Shown here: piece after piece, positions 1 through 8,661 of the stretch
Position numbering within the stretch: position 1 is the stretch's first letter
Layout of the letters: each line of letters opens with the position of its first letter
DNA from: Bacillota bacterium
GTDB lineage: Bacteria; Bacillota; Clostridia; Lachnospirales; Lachnospiraceae
Assembly (NCBI GenBank): GCA_023435645.1
Contig: JAEYRK010000001.1
Location: 1 to 64,000 of the forward strand
Length of the DNA: 64,000 nt
Direction: 5' to 3'
Made by a program: the position numbers and the translations under genes
Notes under the pieces: generated by a model
What the model saw: only the letters and a program-made list of their open reading frames with translations
Databases searched by the model: none
Told to the model about the DNA's origin: nothing

Positions 1-1109
1 GCAGCTGTCATACCCTGGGTTGCCACCTCCACCTCCTCATCATAATAATCAGCGATCTTCGTCAGCATCTGCTCCAGATTACCCGTCTCCTCACCGATCT
101 TGGTCATATGATATACCATTGGCGGAAATAAGCCGGAAGTCTGTAAGGGTAGGGATAAGGGCACTCCTCTTGCTACCTCTTCCCTGGAATCCAAGAGCAT
201 CTTCTTGATGATGATATTATCCATCGTCCTTGCGGTGATATCAATCGCTTCCATTAGGGGTATGCCGGCTGCCAGTAAGGTACCTAAGGTTCTGCTAAAT
301 CTTGCACTGGCAGTTTTCACCTTCAATTTACCGATCAGTGGTGTCTTCAGTGCCAGCCTCGCAAAGAACACTTCCCCCTTGTAGGTATTTTTGAAAGCCG
401 TGATACCGCCTATCACAGCAGCTATGGCTCCCAAAAGGATATACCACCTGCTGGTGATAAATTTGCTGACAGATAGAATTCCCAATGTGATTGCAGGCAT
501 CTTCATATCCATCGATTCAAACATCCGCATGAAGCTGGGTATGACGAATACTACCATAAGCACTAATACTGCAAAAGAAATTATCCCCAGAGCTGCCGGG
601 TATACCATGGCCTTCTTAATCAGGGCTTTTAGCTTGGCTTCCTTCTCGAAATGAGTCGCCATACGTTCCAGTGAGGTCTCCAGATTACCGGAGGCTTCCC
701 CGGCTTCCACCATATTAATGAGAATTGGCGGGAAGATCCTTCCCTGATTGCGCATCGAATCAGCGAGACGCTCCCCCTTCTCAACCATCATCAGCGTGTT
801 GCTGACGGCTTTTCGAAGGACCTTATTCTCAGTCTGCTCCACCAGCATATCCAGTGCTGCGACAATCGGCACACCGGCATGAAGGATACTGACAAACTGT
901 CTGGTGAATACGCTTAGGTCCCTGGGCTTGATCGGATTTGACAGCTGAATGTTAATGTCCTTCTGCAGGATACCCAGCTGCTTGATTGTGACAGGGAACA
1001 TCCCCTCTGCCTTCAGCGTATGGTATACACGGTCCTGATCCGGAGCTTCCATCTTACCCTTTATTTCTTTCCCATAGGCATCTATGGCGACATATGAATA
1101 ACCGGCCAA
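1..1109 (-). CDS. pilC: Type IV pilus inner-membrane assembly protein PilC (partial, C-terminus outside window)
   Basis: This is a T2SSF/PilC-family polytopic membrane protein that anchors the pilus motor ATPases PilB and PilT to the inner face of the membrane. Reading the minus strand from a TTG codon at 1109 gives one uninterrupted frame of 369 codons to the window edge. The start is supported by a G-rich Shine-Dalgarno stretch about 7 nt upstream and an in-frame stop just before it. The two tandem T2SSF domains are recognisable: an Asp-Met-Leu-Val-Glu-Gln helix and a Val-Glu-Ala-Gly-Glu-Ala-Ser-Gly-Asn-Leu motif in the first, and a matching Lys-Ile-Gly-Glu-Glu-Thr-Gly-Asn-Leu motif near the cut end, with hydrophobic segments between. 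Family members are about 400 aa, so only around 30 residues are missing. It follows pilT in the same direction. Confidence 0.93.
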   Translation of the reverse strand, partial: MAGYSYVAIDAYGKEIKGKMEAPDQDRVYHTLKAEGMFPVTIKQLGILQKDINIQLSNPIKPRDLSVFTRQFVSILHAGVPIVAALDMLVEQTENKVLRKAVSNTLMMVEKGERLADSMRNQGRIFPPILINMVEAGEASGNLETSLERMATHFEKEAKLKALIKKAMVYPAALGIISFAVLVLMVVFVIPSFMRMFESMDMKMPAITLGILSVSKFITSRWYILLGAIAAVIGGITAFKNTYKGEVFFARLALKTPLIGKLKVKTASARFSRTLGTLLAAGIPLMEAIDITARTMDNIIIKKMLLDSREEVARGVPLSLPLQTSGLFPPMVYHMTKIGEETGNLEQMLTKIADYYDEEVEVATQGMTA

Positions 1110-1293
1110 AGGTATCTCCCCCCCCAACTAATTTCATCCTTACCTGTACCCTAGTATTCCTTATGTAAAATCATCGCTAAGACCGTTCATAAGCTTACTG
1201 ATCCTGACAAAGCATGTGCCGTTCTATGATGCTGAAATTAAGTGCTGCAAGGTAAATCACGTATCTATGATATAAACCTGAACTCCGTAAACA

Positions 1294-2349
1294 CTATATC
1301 ATCTTTCGTTCCATGGTCAAGATATCCTGTGAAAAGGACAGTGCATGCTCCTTACTGATGGCTCCCTTCAGATAGAGGTCAAAGATTGCATCATCCATGG
1401 TCTGCATTCCCAGCTTCTTATTGGTCTGAATAAAGGAAGAAATCTGATGGTTCTTCCCCTCACGAATTAGGTTCCGGATGGCAGGTGTCGATAGCATGAT
1501 CTCAAAGGCAGCCACCCTTCCCGTATCATCAATCGTGGGAATCAGCTGCTGGGAAATCACGCCCTCCAGTACGGAGGCCAGCTGCACTCGAATCTGCTGC
1601 TGCTGATGTGGCGGAAATACGTCAATGATACGATCAATCGTACTGACCGCGCCGATGGTATGTAGGGTGGAGAATACCAGATGGCCTGTCTCAGCTGCAG
1701 TTATCGCAATTTCGATGGTTTCAAAGTCTCTCATCTCACCGACCAGTATGACATCCGGATCTTCACGGAGCACCACTCGGAGTGCATTGCCAAAGGACAG
1801 AGAATCGGTGCCGATCTCTCTCTGATTTACCACGGACTTCTTATGAGAATGCAAATACTCGATCGGGTCCTCCAGGGTGATGATATGGCAGTTATAGTAG
1901 CTATTAATGATATCCAGCAAGGAGGCCAGTGTCGTTGATTTACCGCTTCCGGTAGGACCGGTGACCAGTACAAGACCCCTCTTCTTCTTCGTTAGTTCAA
2001 CTACGGAATATGGTAATCCCAATAGCTCAGGCTTTGGGATGGTCGTATTGATGATACGAATTACCAGTGCCAGTGAGCCTCTCTGTCGGAATACATTCAC
2101 ACGGTATCTGCCCCTGGCAGGAATGGAATAGGAGAAATCAATCTCACCCTTGGCTGCAAGGACATCCCGCAGTCGTTCCGGAATAATCGGCATGATGATT
2201 CTAGTCGTATCGTCCGGCGTCAAGGATGGATACCCCATGTCTACCAGTTCCCCATGAATTCTGCATTTCGGAGATACTCCAACCGTCAGATGCAAATCGG
2301 ATGCTTTCCGGTTCTGTGCGTCTATGAGCAGGTCATCTATCGTAAGCAT
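1294..2349 (-). CDS. pilT: Type IV pilus retraction ATPase PilT
   Basis: PilT is the hexameric cytoplasmic ATPase that powers pilus disassembly and twitching. The 351-aa product has the usual length. It carries the Walker A motif GPTGSGKST near residue 130, the Asp box and Walker B region (REDPDVILVGEMRD) near 200, a His box (HLVFSTLHT) near 228 and the AIRNLIREGK motif near 285 that distinguishes PilT from PilB. A GGAGGG Shine-Dalgarno lies upstream of the ATG at 2349. It sits between pilB and pilC in the same direction, so the three probably form one pilus operon whose remaining genes lie to the left of the window. Confidence 0.96.
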   Translation of the reverse strand: MLTIDDLLIDAQNRKASDLHLTVGVSPKCRIHGELVDMGYPSLTPDDTTRIIMPIIPERLRDVLAAKGEIDFSYSIPARGRYRVNVFRQRGSLALVIRIINTTIPKPELLGLPYSVVELTKKKRGLVLVTGPTGSGKSTTLASLLDIINSYYNCHIITLEDPIEYLHSHKKSVVNQREIGTDSLSFGNALRVVLREDPDVILVGEMRDFETIEIAITAAETGHLVFSTLHTIGAVSTIDRIIDVFPPHQQQQIRVQLASVLEGVISQQLIPTIDDTGRVAAFEIMLSTPAIRNLIREGKNHQISSFIQTNKKLGMQTMDDAIFDLYLKGAISKEHALSFSQDILTMERKMI

Positions 2350-2455
2350 CTGTTAACCCTCCACTATTCTTCACTAATCTGTACTTCCCTTGTTCCATGT
2401 TTCATCTTTTTGTTTAACCGTTTTACTTAAAAGCAACAATATTTCATCGGTTCTA

Positions 2456-4162
2456 TTAGTCCTCATCAATTGAAATTCTCATCAGCTCATCCACAGAGGT
2501 GATTCCTTTGAAAACCAGCTCGACTGCTCTGATCCGTAAGGGCTTCATCCCTTCGGATTCAGCAATCTCAGCGACGGCATCGGTTGGCCATTTCTTACGG
2601 ATGGCCTCTCTGATTCTTGCTGAGGTCTGAAGTATCTCGTATACACCGATTCGGCCAATATAGCCGGTTTCATTGCATTTCACACAGCCAGGGGCCTCAT
2701 AAACCTGCAAAGGCTTTGTGACCGGATAGCCGAGCACATGCTTCTCCAGTTCATTTGCTTCTCTCTTTCGTTTGCATTCCGGACAGAGCTTACGGACCAG
2801 ACGCTGGGAAATAATTCCCGCCAAGGCCTCCGATAGCAGATAGGGCTCCACACCCATATCCGTCATTCGGGTAATTGTACTGGCTGCCGAATTCGTATGG
2901 ATCGTACTGGCTACAAGATGACCGGTGATAGAAGCCTTTACTGCTATCTCTGCGGTCTCATGGTCACGGATCTCACCCACCATGATGATATCCGGGTCCT
3001 GTCTTAGGATAGAGCGAAGTGCTGTTGCAAAGGTGAGATTCACCCGCTCATTCACCTGTATCTGGTTCACTCCGGGAATATGAGCTTCCACCGGATCCTC
3101 TATTGTAATTAGATTAAGACCCTCCTTATTCAAGGAGGTAAGCATCGTATATAAGGTCGTTGATTTACCGCTACCGGTTGGTCCGGTGATCAGAATGATA
3201 CCATGGGGTTGTGCAATGATCTTGTCATAACGCTCCAGCTCCTCCTCGGTAAAGCCCAGTTCCCGCTTGTCCCTGGTAAAACCGTTCTTGGAAGCGATAC
3301 GGAGCACCGCTTTCTCACCATAGACTGTGGGGAGTACGGAGGAACGGATATCATATTCACCTCTGCCCACCGTCATGGAAATACGACCATCCTGAGGTCT
3401 TCTCTTCTCGGAGATATCCATTCCGGATAATATCTTAATTCTGGCAATAATGGCGGCCATCAGCGTAAGGCTGTATCTTCTGCCCTTACTCATTACGCCG
3501 TCGATACGATATCTTACTCTGAGATCATCCTCCAGAGGTTCAATATGGATATCGCTGGCACGCTGCCTGATACCCTGTTCAATGATAGAACGGACCAGCA
3601 CTACAATCGGTGCATTCTCTACCTCATCAGAAATATTCTCCTGCTCCTGCTGTTCCGCCTTAATCAGGCTATCCCTCTCCTGGGTATAGCGCTGAGCCAC
3701 CTTAAGAGCTTCAATATTACCGTAATATTTGTCTATGGCCGCGGCGATATCCTGAGAGGTTGCAACCGCCGGTTCAACCTGAAAATTGGTAATAATCGCA
3801 ATGTCATCAATGGCCAGATAATCCAGAGGATTTGACATCGCCACTCTTAAGATGTTCGGATATCCCTGCTTGAACTCAAAGGGCATCACCGAATTCTTCC
3901 TTAATATCTCCTCTCCGACCAGCTTCGTAATCTCTGGCTCAATTCTACGGTCGGATAGGATCACAAAATCATAATTTAATTGTCTATGTAAAGCATTGGC
4001 AATCTCAACCTCCGTCGTAAAGCCGAGATCTATCAGTGTCTCGCCAAGCTTTTGTCCTTTTTCTCTCTGTGCAGCCAGAGCTTCCTTCAGCTGCTGTTCG
4101 TCAATAACACCCGCATCGATTAGTATGTCGCCCAGTCGTTTCTTCCTATTATTGAACTCCAT
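2456..4162 (-). CDS. pilB: Type IV pilus extension ATPase PilB/GspE
   Basis: This is the ATPase that drives pilus polymerisation. The 568-aa product has an N-terminal MshEN-type domain (about residues 5-150) and a C-terminal ATPase core with Walker A GPTGSGKSTTLY, Asp box RQDPDIIMVGEIRD and a zinc-binding tetracysteine module (CPECKR ... CVKCNETGY) near 470-510. I chose the ATG at 4162 rather than the longer frame from 4204. The 4162 start has a GGGAGAGAG ribosome binding site, while 4204 lies upstream of a clear -10 box and would not be in the transcript. It is the first gene of the visible pilB-pilT-pilC series. Confidence 0.95.
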   Translation of the reverse strand: MEFNNRKKRLGDILIDAGVIDEQQLKEALAAQREKGQKLGETLIDLGFTTEVEIANALHRQLNYDFVILSDRRIEPEITKLVGEEILRKNSVMPFEFKQGYPNILRVAMSNPLDYLAIDDIAIITNFQVEPAVATSQDIAAAIDKYYGNIEALKVAQRYTQERDSLIKAEQQEQENISDEVENAPIVVLVRSIIEQGIRQRASDIHIEPLEDDLRVRYRIDGVMSKGRRYSLTLMAAIIARIKILSGMDISEKRRPQDGRISMTVGRGEYDIRSSVLPTVYGEKAVLRIASKNGFTRDKRELGFTEEELERYDKIIAQPHGIILITGPTGSGKSTTLYTMLTSLNKEGLNLITIEDPVEAHIPGVNQIQVNERVNLTFATALRSILRQDPDIIMVGEIRDHETAEIAVKASITGHLVASTIHTNSAASTITRMTDMGVEPYLLSEALAGIISQRLVRKLCPECKRKREANELEKHVLGYPVTKPLQVYEAPGCVKCNETGYIGRIGVYEILQTSARIREAIRKKWPTDAVAEIAESEGMKPLRIRAVELVFKGITSVDELMRISIDED

Positions 4163-4192
4163 AGCTCTCTCCCTTGACTTACTTACAGCCCT

Positions 4193-4221
4193 ATTATATA
4201 CCAATATTTTAAAAATTACAA
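4193..4221 (-). promoter_or_regulatory. Sigma-A-type promoter for pilB operon
   Basis: On the minus strand a TTGTAA -35 box (4216-4221) and a consensus TATAAT -10 box (4193-4198) are separated by 17 bp. Transcription would start near 4186, giving a leader of about 24 nt before the pilB ATG at 4162. This fixes the pilB start. Confidence 0.75.
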
Positions 4222-4593
4222 CATTTTATTAGCAATTTGGCTAGATTCTATTCATTTTTTGACAATTTAGGAATTAGTCCCCATTAATACGCTTAAATTG
4301 TGTAGTAAATATTGCTAAAATCACCAACTTTTTCAACATAGCTCATAGCGAATTCATTATATCATCCATTCCTTAAAACTTTTCACACAATTTACATTAT
4401 AATTCATATTTCAGCATTAGTCCATACCTTTTTTTATAAATATTACCAATATGATGCATTTTTCTACAATATTTCTTGCTTCTCTCCCTGTCCAGAAGCA
4501 AGCGCAAAACCCCTATCCTGTGATTTCGCTTCATCCCTTGGAACGCTAAGCATTTCGACGGATTTTCCCTTCCTTCGCCTCAGTAAATTCAGA

Positions 4594-4622
4594 TTGACCG
4601 TTGCCTGCTTATCGTGTAAAAT
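4594..4622 (+). promoter_or_regulatory. Sigma-A-type promoter for ABC-F gene
   Basis: TTGACC (4594-4599) and TAAAAT (4617-4622) are spaced by 17 bp on the plus strand, upstream of the ABC-F gene. The implied leader is about 110 nt, longer than usual. The rest of the 4205-4740 gap is AT-rich and shows no other gene. Confidence 0.7.
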
Positions 4623-4740
4623 GATACTCCGTGGTGCATTCTCTGTAATGCATAAAAATTAAGCTCAAATGATGTGGTTTTACTTTATGATGATAAAACG
4701 GATGTATTATAGCAAAGCCTACTGGAAAAAGGAGTCAAAG

Positions 4741-6294
4741 ATGAGTATTCTGAATGTAACTAATCTCAGCCATGGTTTCGGAGACCGTGCCATATTCAAA
4801 GATGTCAATTTCCGCCTACTAAAGGGTGAGCATATCGGTCTGATTGGAGCCAACGGGGAAGGAAAATCCACCTTCATGAATATCGTGACCGGTAAGCTGA
4901 TGCCGGATGAGGGTAAGGTAGAATGGGCGAAGCATGTCCATACCGGCTATTTGGATCAGCATACGATCCTCGAGAGTGGTATGACCTTACGAAGTGTTCT
5001 TCAGTCCGCATTTTCCTATCTGTTCGAGCTGGAGGAGAAGATGAATCGGATCTGTGATACCATGGGAGAAGCCACAGAGGAGGAGCTCCCTGAGATGATT
5101 GAGGAGCTGGGTATCATTCAGGAACTATTGATGATGCATGATTTTTATATCATCGACTCCAAGGTAGAGGAAATCGCCCGTGCCCTGGGGCTGGATGAGG
5201 TCGGACTTGACAGGGATGTGAATGACTTAAGTGGGGGCCAACGGACGAAGCTTCTACTGGGTAAGCTCTTACTGGAGAAGCCGGATATTCTTCTGCTGGA
5301 TGAGCCCACGAACTATCTGGATGTACAGCATATCGAGTGGCTGAAGCGCTACCTCAATGAATATGAGAATGCCTTCATTCTCATTTCCCATGATATCCCC
5401 TTTCTGAACAGTGTGGTGAATATCATTTACCATATGGAGAATCAGGAGTTGAACCGTTATGTCGGGAATTATGATAAATTCCTGGAGATCTATGAGATGA
5501 AAAAAGCACAGCTGGAGTCCGCCTACAAGCGCCAGCAGAAGGAGATCGAGGAGCTGGAGGATTTCGTTGCCCGTAATAAGGCAAGGGTATCCACCCGTAA
5601 CATGGCGATGTCCCGCCAGAAGAAGCTGGACAAGATGGAGGTAATCGAGCTGGCGAAGGAAAAGCCGAAGCCGGAATTTAATTTCAAGGAATCCAGAGCA
5701 GCCGGCAGATATATCTTCCAAACCGAGGAGCTGATCATTGGCTATGACGAGCCGCTTTCCTCTCCTCTGACCCTTGCCATGGAGCGTGGGGATAAGATTG
5801 CTCTGACTGGCGCAAACGGAATAGGGAAGACCACACTGCTTAAGAGTATTCTTGGCTTGATTCCTCCCTTGTCCGGAAAGGTTACCCTTGGAGATTACCT
5901 CAGCATCGGTTATTTTGAGCAAGAGATGGCCCCGGGAAATACGACCACCTGTATCGAAGAGCTCTGGAAGGAATTCCCCGGCTTCACGCAGTATGAGGTC
6001 CGTTCCGCACTGGCAAAATGTGGCCTGACCACAAAGCATATTGAGAGCCAGGTCCGGGTCCTCAGCGGTGGAGAACAGGCGAAGGTAAGATTGTGTAAGC
6101 TCATTAACCGTGAAACGAATATTCTGCTGCTGGATGAGCCCACGAATCATTTGGATGTGGAGGCAAAGGCAGAGCTTAAACGGGCGTTGAAGGCCTATAA
6201 GGGAAGTGTCCTGATCATCTGCCATGAGCCTGACTTTTATGAGGAGCTTGTAACGAAGGTCTGGGACTGCTCCCAGTGGACTACCAAGAGATAG
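4741..6294 (+). CDS. ABC-F family ATPase (duplicated ATP-binding cassette protein, no membrane domain)
   Basis: ABC-F proteins are soluble twin-ATPase proteins that act on ribosomes as translation factors or, in some branches, as antibiotic-protection proteins. The 517-aa product has two cassettes: Walker A GANGEGKST with signature LSGGQ and Walker B ILLLDEPTNYLD in the first, then GANGIGKTT, LSGGEQ and ILLLDEPTNHLD in the second. They are joined by a charged linker around residues 245-330. The start at 4741 follows an AAAGGAG ribosome binding site; the longer in-frame ATG at 4669 lacks one. The length and linker resemble the housekeeping YkpA/YbiT branch, but I cannot exclude a resistance subtype. 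It stands alone between the pilus operon and the sigK locus. Confidence 0.93.
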   Translation: MSILNVTNLSHGFGDRAIFKDVNFRLLKGEHIGLIGANGEGKSTFMNIVTGKLMPDEGKVEWAKHVHTGYLDQHTILESGMTLRSVLQSAFSYLFELEEKMNRICDTMGEATEEELPEMIEELGIIQELLMMHDFYIIDSKVEEIARALGLDEVGLDRDVNDLSGGQRTKLLLGKLLLEKPDILLLDEPTNYLDVQHIEWLKRYLNEYENAFILISHDIPFLNSVVNIIYHMENQELNRYVGNYDKFLEIYEMKKAQLESAYKRQQKEIEELEDFVARNKARVSTRNMAMSRQKKLDKMEVIELAKEKPKPEFNFKESRAAGRYIFQTEELIIGYDEPLSSPLTLAMERGDKIALTGANGIGKTTLLKSILGLIPPLSGKVTLGDYLSIGYFEQEMAPGNTTTCIEELWKEFPGFTQYEVRSALAKCGLTTKHIESQVRVLSGGEQAKVRLCKLINRETNILLLDEPTNHLDVEAKAELKRALKAYKGSVLIICHEPDFYEELVTKVWDCSQWTTKR

Positions 6295-6313
6295 TCTCCT
6301 GACTCGATCTAGG

Positions 6314-6372
6314 CAGGGATATAATTTGCCCCCATACCGGAAGGTAAGCGGCATTTTATATCCCTGTTTTGT
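6314..6372 (+). terminator. Probable terminator of ABC-F gene
   Basis: Inverted repeats CAGGGATATAA (6314-6324) and TTATATCCCTG (6356-6366) form an 11-bp stem that extends by TGCC/GGCA after a 2-nt internal loop. The stem is followed by TTTTGTG, just after the ABC-F stop codon. Confidence 0.6.
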
Positions 6373-6421
6373 GATTACCCTATATTACCGTATTGAACTA
6401 TATCCCCTTAACAAGGATAAA

Positions 6422-6489
6422 CTGCTGCCTAAGTTGAATAAAGACCGAAGGTGGTCATCTTCCTTCTGTCTTTCCAGCCTAGGCAGCAG
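6422..6489. other. Long imperfect hairpin between ABC-F and sigK 3' end
   Basis: CTGCTGCCTA (6422-6431) pairs perfectly with TAGGCAGCAG (6480-6489). Inside it, AAAGAC-GAAGG pairs with CCTTC-GTCTTT, giving a 68-nt nested stem-loop. It has no strong T-run on either side. It lies between convergent genes and may act as a bidirectional transcription barrier. I do not recognise it as a known RNA family. Confidence 0.45.
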
Positions 6490-6578
6490 CCCAATCCGAT
6501 ATTTCTATTCCCTATCCTTCTGCTTTGAGCAATTTCCCTTCAGAGCATCACATCTCTTAGGAATGGTGCATATCTTAA

Positions 6579-6938
6579 TTATTGTTCAAAGCATTCTCTC
6601 AATTTCTTTAAGGCTTTCTTCTCTATGCGGCTGACATAGCTCCTGGAGATTCCCAGCTTGGTAGCAATTTCCCGTTGCGTAACTTCCTTCCTGTTACTCA
6701 GTCCATAGCGTAAGCATATGATTTCACGTTCTCTATCAGTTAATACCTTGCCTATGATATGATACAGTTTTTTAATGTCATCCTCCAGAACGATATTTTC
6801 TACAATATCAATTTCCGGTTCCTCGATGATATCCAACAGATTGATTTCATTGCCCTCCCTGTCAGATCCAATCGGATCATACAGATATACTTCCTTGGAC
6901 AGACGCTTGCCGCTGCGAAGCATCATCAGCAGTTCATT
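6579..6938 (-). CDS. sigK: RNA polymerase sporulation sigma factor SigK, C-terminal part (split gene, 3' segment)
   Basis: This segment encodes the C-terminal 118 residues of the mother-cell sigma factor sigma-K plus its last shared Asn. It begins after the AATG junction and reads ELLMMLRSGKR, DPIGSDREGNEI, then a region 4 helix-turn-helix (TQREIATKLGISRSYVSRIEKKALKK) that closely matches Bacillus SigK. An apparent independent ORF begins at 6992, but its first 18 codons belong to the inserted element and no convincing ribosome binding site precedes it. The N-terminal half is 11.8 kb away at 18758-19042 on the same strand and joins in frame. The gene is therefore functional only after excision of the intervening element. 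Confidence 0.93.
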   Translation of the reverse strand, partial: NELLMMLRSGKRLSKEVYLYDPIGSDREGNEINLLDIIEEPEIDIVENIVLEDDIKKLYHIIGKVLTDREREIICLRYGLSNRKEVTQREIATKLGISRSYVSRIEKKALKKLRECFEQ

Positions 6939-6952
6939 TGCTATCCTCACAT
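6920..6952. other. skin attachment site at the sigK 3' side
   Basis: Read on the minus strand, the site is ATAGCAAATGAACTGCT. The AATG core is at 6935-6938. It shares the pattern ATAG-NN-AATG-N-A-N-TGCT with the other site. The right-hand half stays with sigK and codes for Glu-Leu-Leu. The inner flanks form a short AGCA/TGCT inverted repeat around the core. Confidence 0.75.
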
Positions 6953-6958
6953 AAGGGA

Positions 6959-8584
6959 TTAGAGATATAGTTGAAGCCTCTCCCCATCCCATACTGCGCG
7001 CTTTATGATGCTCCTTAGGGCTGCCCGTCTCTGCTCAACTGATGCTATTTCAAGTATATAGTCAAAACGCAGCAGCTCCCTGCTCATTTTATTAAGCTCC
7101 TCCTCTGACAGCTCTTCACAGCCCTTACTGTCTTCTGCTTTGGCAAGGCTTGCTCTGATCCCTTCCACCCTCTTATGATACTCATTAATACGCTGAAGGA
7201 TATAGGGCTCAGCCGCCGTTCCGGAAGCCTTTGCTAATGAGCTGACCAGAGAAGCGATCTCTTTCTCGGCATCCCTTTGCTGTCTCATCAGACGCTCTGA
7301 CTCCTCCTTCCTGTCTCCCTGCTGACTCAGTAATCGATGACTTAGCTCCTCCAGTCTTGGCAGGAACATACTCTCCTCAGGCTGCAATGCCTTCAGCTCC
7401 TCTACCAAGGCATGATCCAGCTGATTACCTCTGGGGTTTTTCATATTGCAGCATTTACTTCCGCTCTTTTCCTTCCTGGAGCATAGGTACTCATAGATTC
7501 TTTCACCATCCTCACCGTATCTTCTCGTCAGCTTTGGCCGCATATAGCTGCCACAGCTTCCGCAGAACAGTAAGCCGGACAACAGTGCCGTATTACTTCT
7601 GGGTTTTCTGTAGGCTTTTGATTGGTTCAGCTCCAGCAGCTCCTGCACCCTGATCCATTGATATCCGCTCACCAATCCCTCATGCTTCCCCACCGATACG
7701 ATCCATTCCTCCCTGCTGAGCGCTTTATGGGAAGTCCCCTCTTGCTGAAGGGTCCGACGATAGGCCATGATTCCATGGACGCCGTCAAATTCTCCCTCCT
7801 GTGAGTAAAGTCTCATATGATTTGCTATGATATATTGATATGCCGCTTGATCCGCAATCATATAGACCGGATTGGATAGTATGCTCCTGATTGAAAATCT
7901 GGTAAAGTACAGCTGATTCTTCGTGGTATAATGGTTCTGCATTAAATACGCTTCCGTCTTTGTCAGTGACCCTGTCTCCAGATATTTATCAAAAATAAGT
8001 GCTATCAGCTGTGCTTCCTCTCGGACTATCTTTAGTCTGCAGGTCCTATGAAGCTTATTGTCAACGGAAACTTTCTCCACACTTTCACTGCTGAACCCGG
8101 TGGGTGTCGTCCCTCCCAGCCAGCGCCCTGTTTTTGATAGCTCATACATGTTATCCCTGATCCGCTCTGCTATCGTTTCCCGCTCCAGCTGTGCAAATAC
8201 GCAGGCGATGTACATCATGGCACGACCCATGGGAGTTGAGGTATCAAAATTCTCCCGGATGGATACAAAGGCAATCTCCATCCGGTTCAGCTCATCAATC
8301 ATTTTAGCGAAGTCACCGACATTCCGACTGATTCGATCCAGCCGATAACACACGATCAAGGAAAACTTCTTCTTCCGTGCATCTTGAAGCATGTGCATGA
8401 ACTGGGGACGGGCGGTATTCTTACCCGAAAAGCCCTCGTCCTCATAGATCTGAAGCTCCAGCGCTTCCTCCCTCCCATAGCTATGCTCGATATACTGACG
8501 GCAGAGCTCAATCTGATTCTCAATGCTCTCACCCACACCGGTAAACTTTGATTTCCTGGAATAAATCGCAATGCTTTTTGCCAT
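6959..8584 (-). CDS. Large serine recombinase, SpoIVCA-like skin excisionase
   Basis: This enzyme should catalyse recombination between the two AATG sites and rebuild sigK. The 541-aa product has an N-terminal resolvase domain with the motif IAIYSRKS (nucleophile Ser12) and CYRLDRISRN. The recombinase domain follows, with GTTPTGF and the GLVSGYQWIRVQELL region, then a zinc ribbon (FCGSCGSYMRPK ... YLCSRKEKSGSKCC) near residues 350-390 and a C-terminal coiled coil. I start it at 8584, where AGGA lies about 8 nt upstream; an ATG at 8593 lacks this. It ends only 20 bp from the element edge and points the same way as sigK. It may be read from the cargo operon or from a weak mother-cell-type promoter in 8594-8660, which I could not establish. 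Confidence 0.92.
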   Translation of the reverse strand: MAKSIAIYSRKSKFTGVGESIENQIELCRQYIEHSYGREEALELQIYEDEGFSGKNTARPQFMHMLQDARKKKFSLIVCYRLDRISRNVGDFAKMIDELNRMEIAFVSIRENFDTSTPMGRAMMYIACVFAQLERETIAERIRDNMYELSKTGRWLGGTTPTGFSSESVEKVSVDNKLHRTCRLKIVREEAQLIALIFDKYLETGSLTKTEAYLMQNHYTTKNQLYFTRFSIRSILSNPVYMIADQAAYQYIIANHMRLYSQEGEFDGVHGIMAYRRTLQQEGTSHKALSREEWIVSVGKHEGLVSGYQWIRVQELLELNQSKAYRKPRSNTALLSGLLFCGSCGSYMRPKLTRRYGEDGERIYEYLCSRKEKSGSKCCNMKNPRGNQLDHALVEELKALQPEESMFLPRLEELSHRLLSQQGDRKEESERLMRQQRDAEKEIASLVSSLAKASGTAAEPYILQRINEYHKRVEGIRASLAKAEDSKGCEELSEEELNKMSRELLRFDYILEIASVEQRRAALRSIIKRAVWDGERLQLYL

Positions 8585-8661
8585 AACCGACATCCTAACA
8601 GCTTTTATTTATACATATAGCAGCAAGGCTCAGGTTATGACTCTCTCAGGAAAAAGTCTCA

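Noticed and set aside
5269..6354. 361-aa minus-strand frame antisense to the ABC-F gene
   Set aside because: It is a shadow of the well-supported plus-strand gene; its sequence shows no domain and no ribosome binding site.
6939..6992. Possible independent start of the sigK 3' fragment inside the element
   Set aside because: The first 18 codons overlap the recombinase end and belong to the element; the sigma-K similarity begins exactly at the att core.
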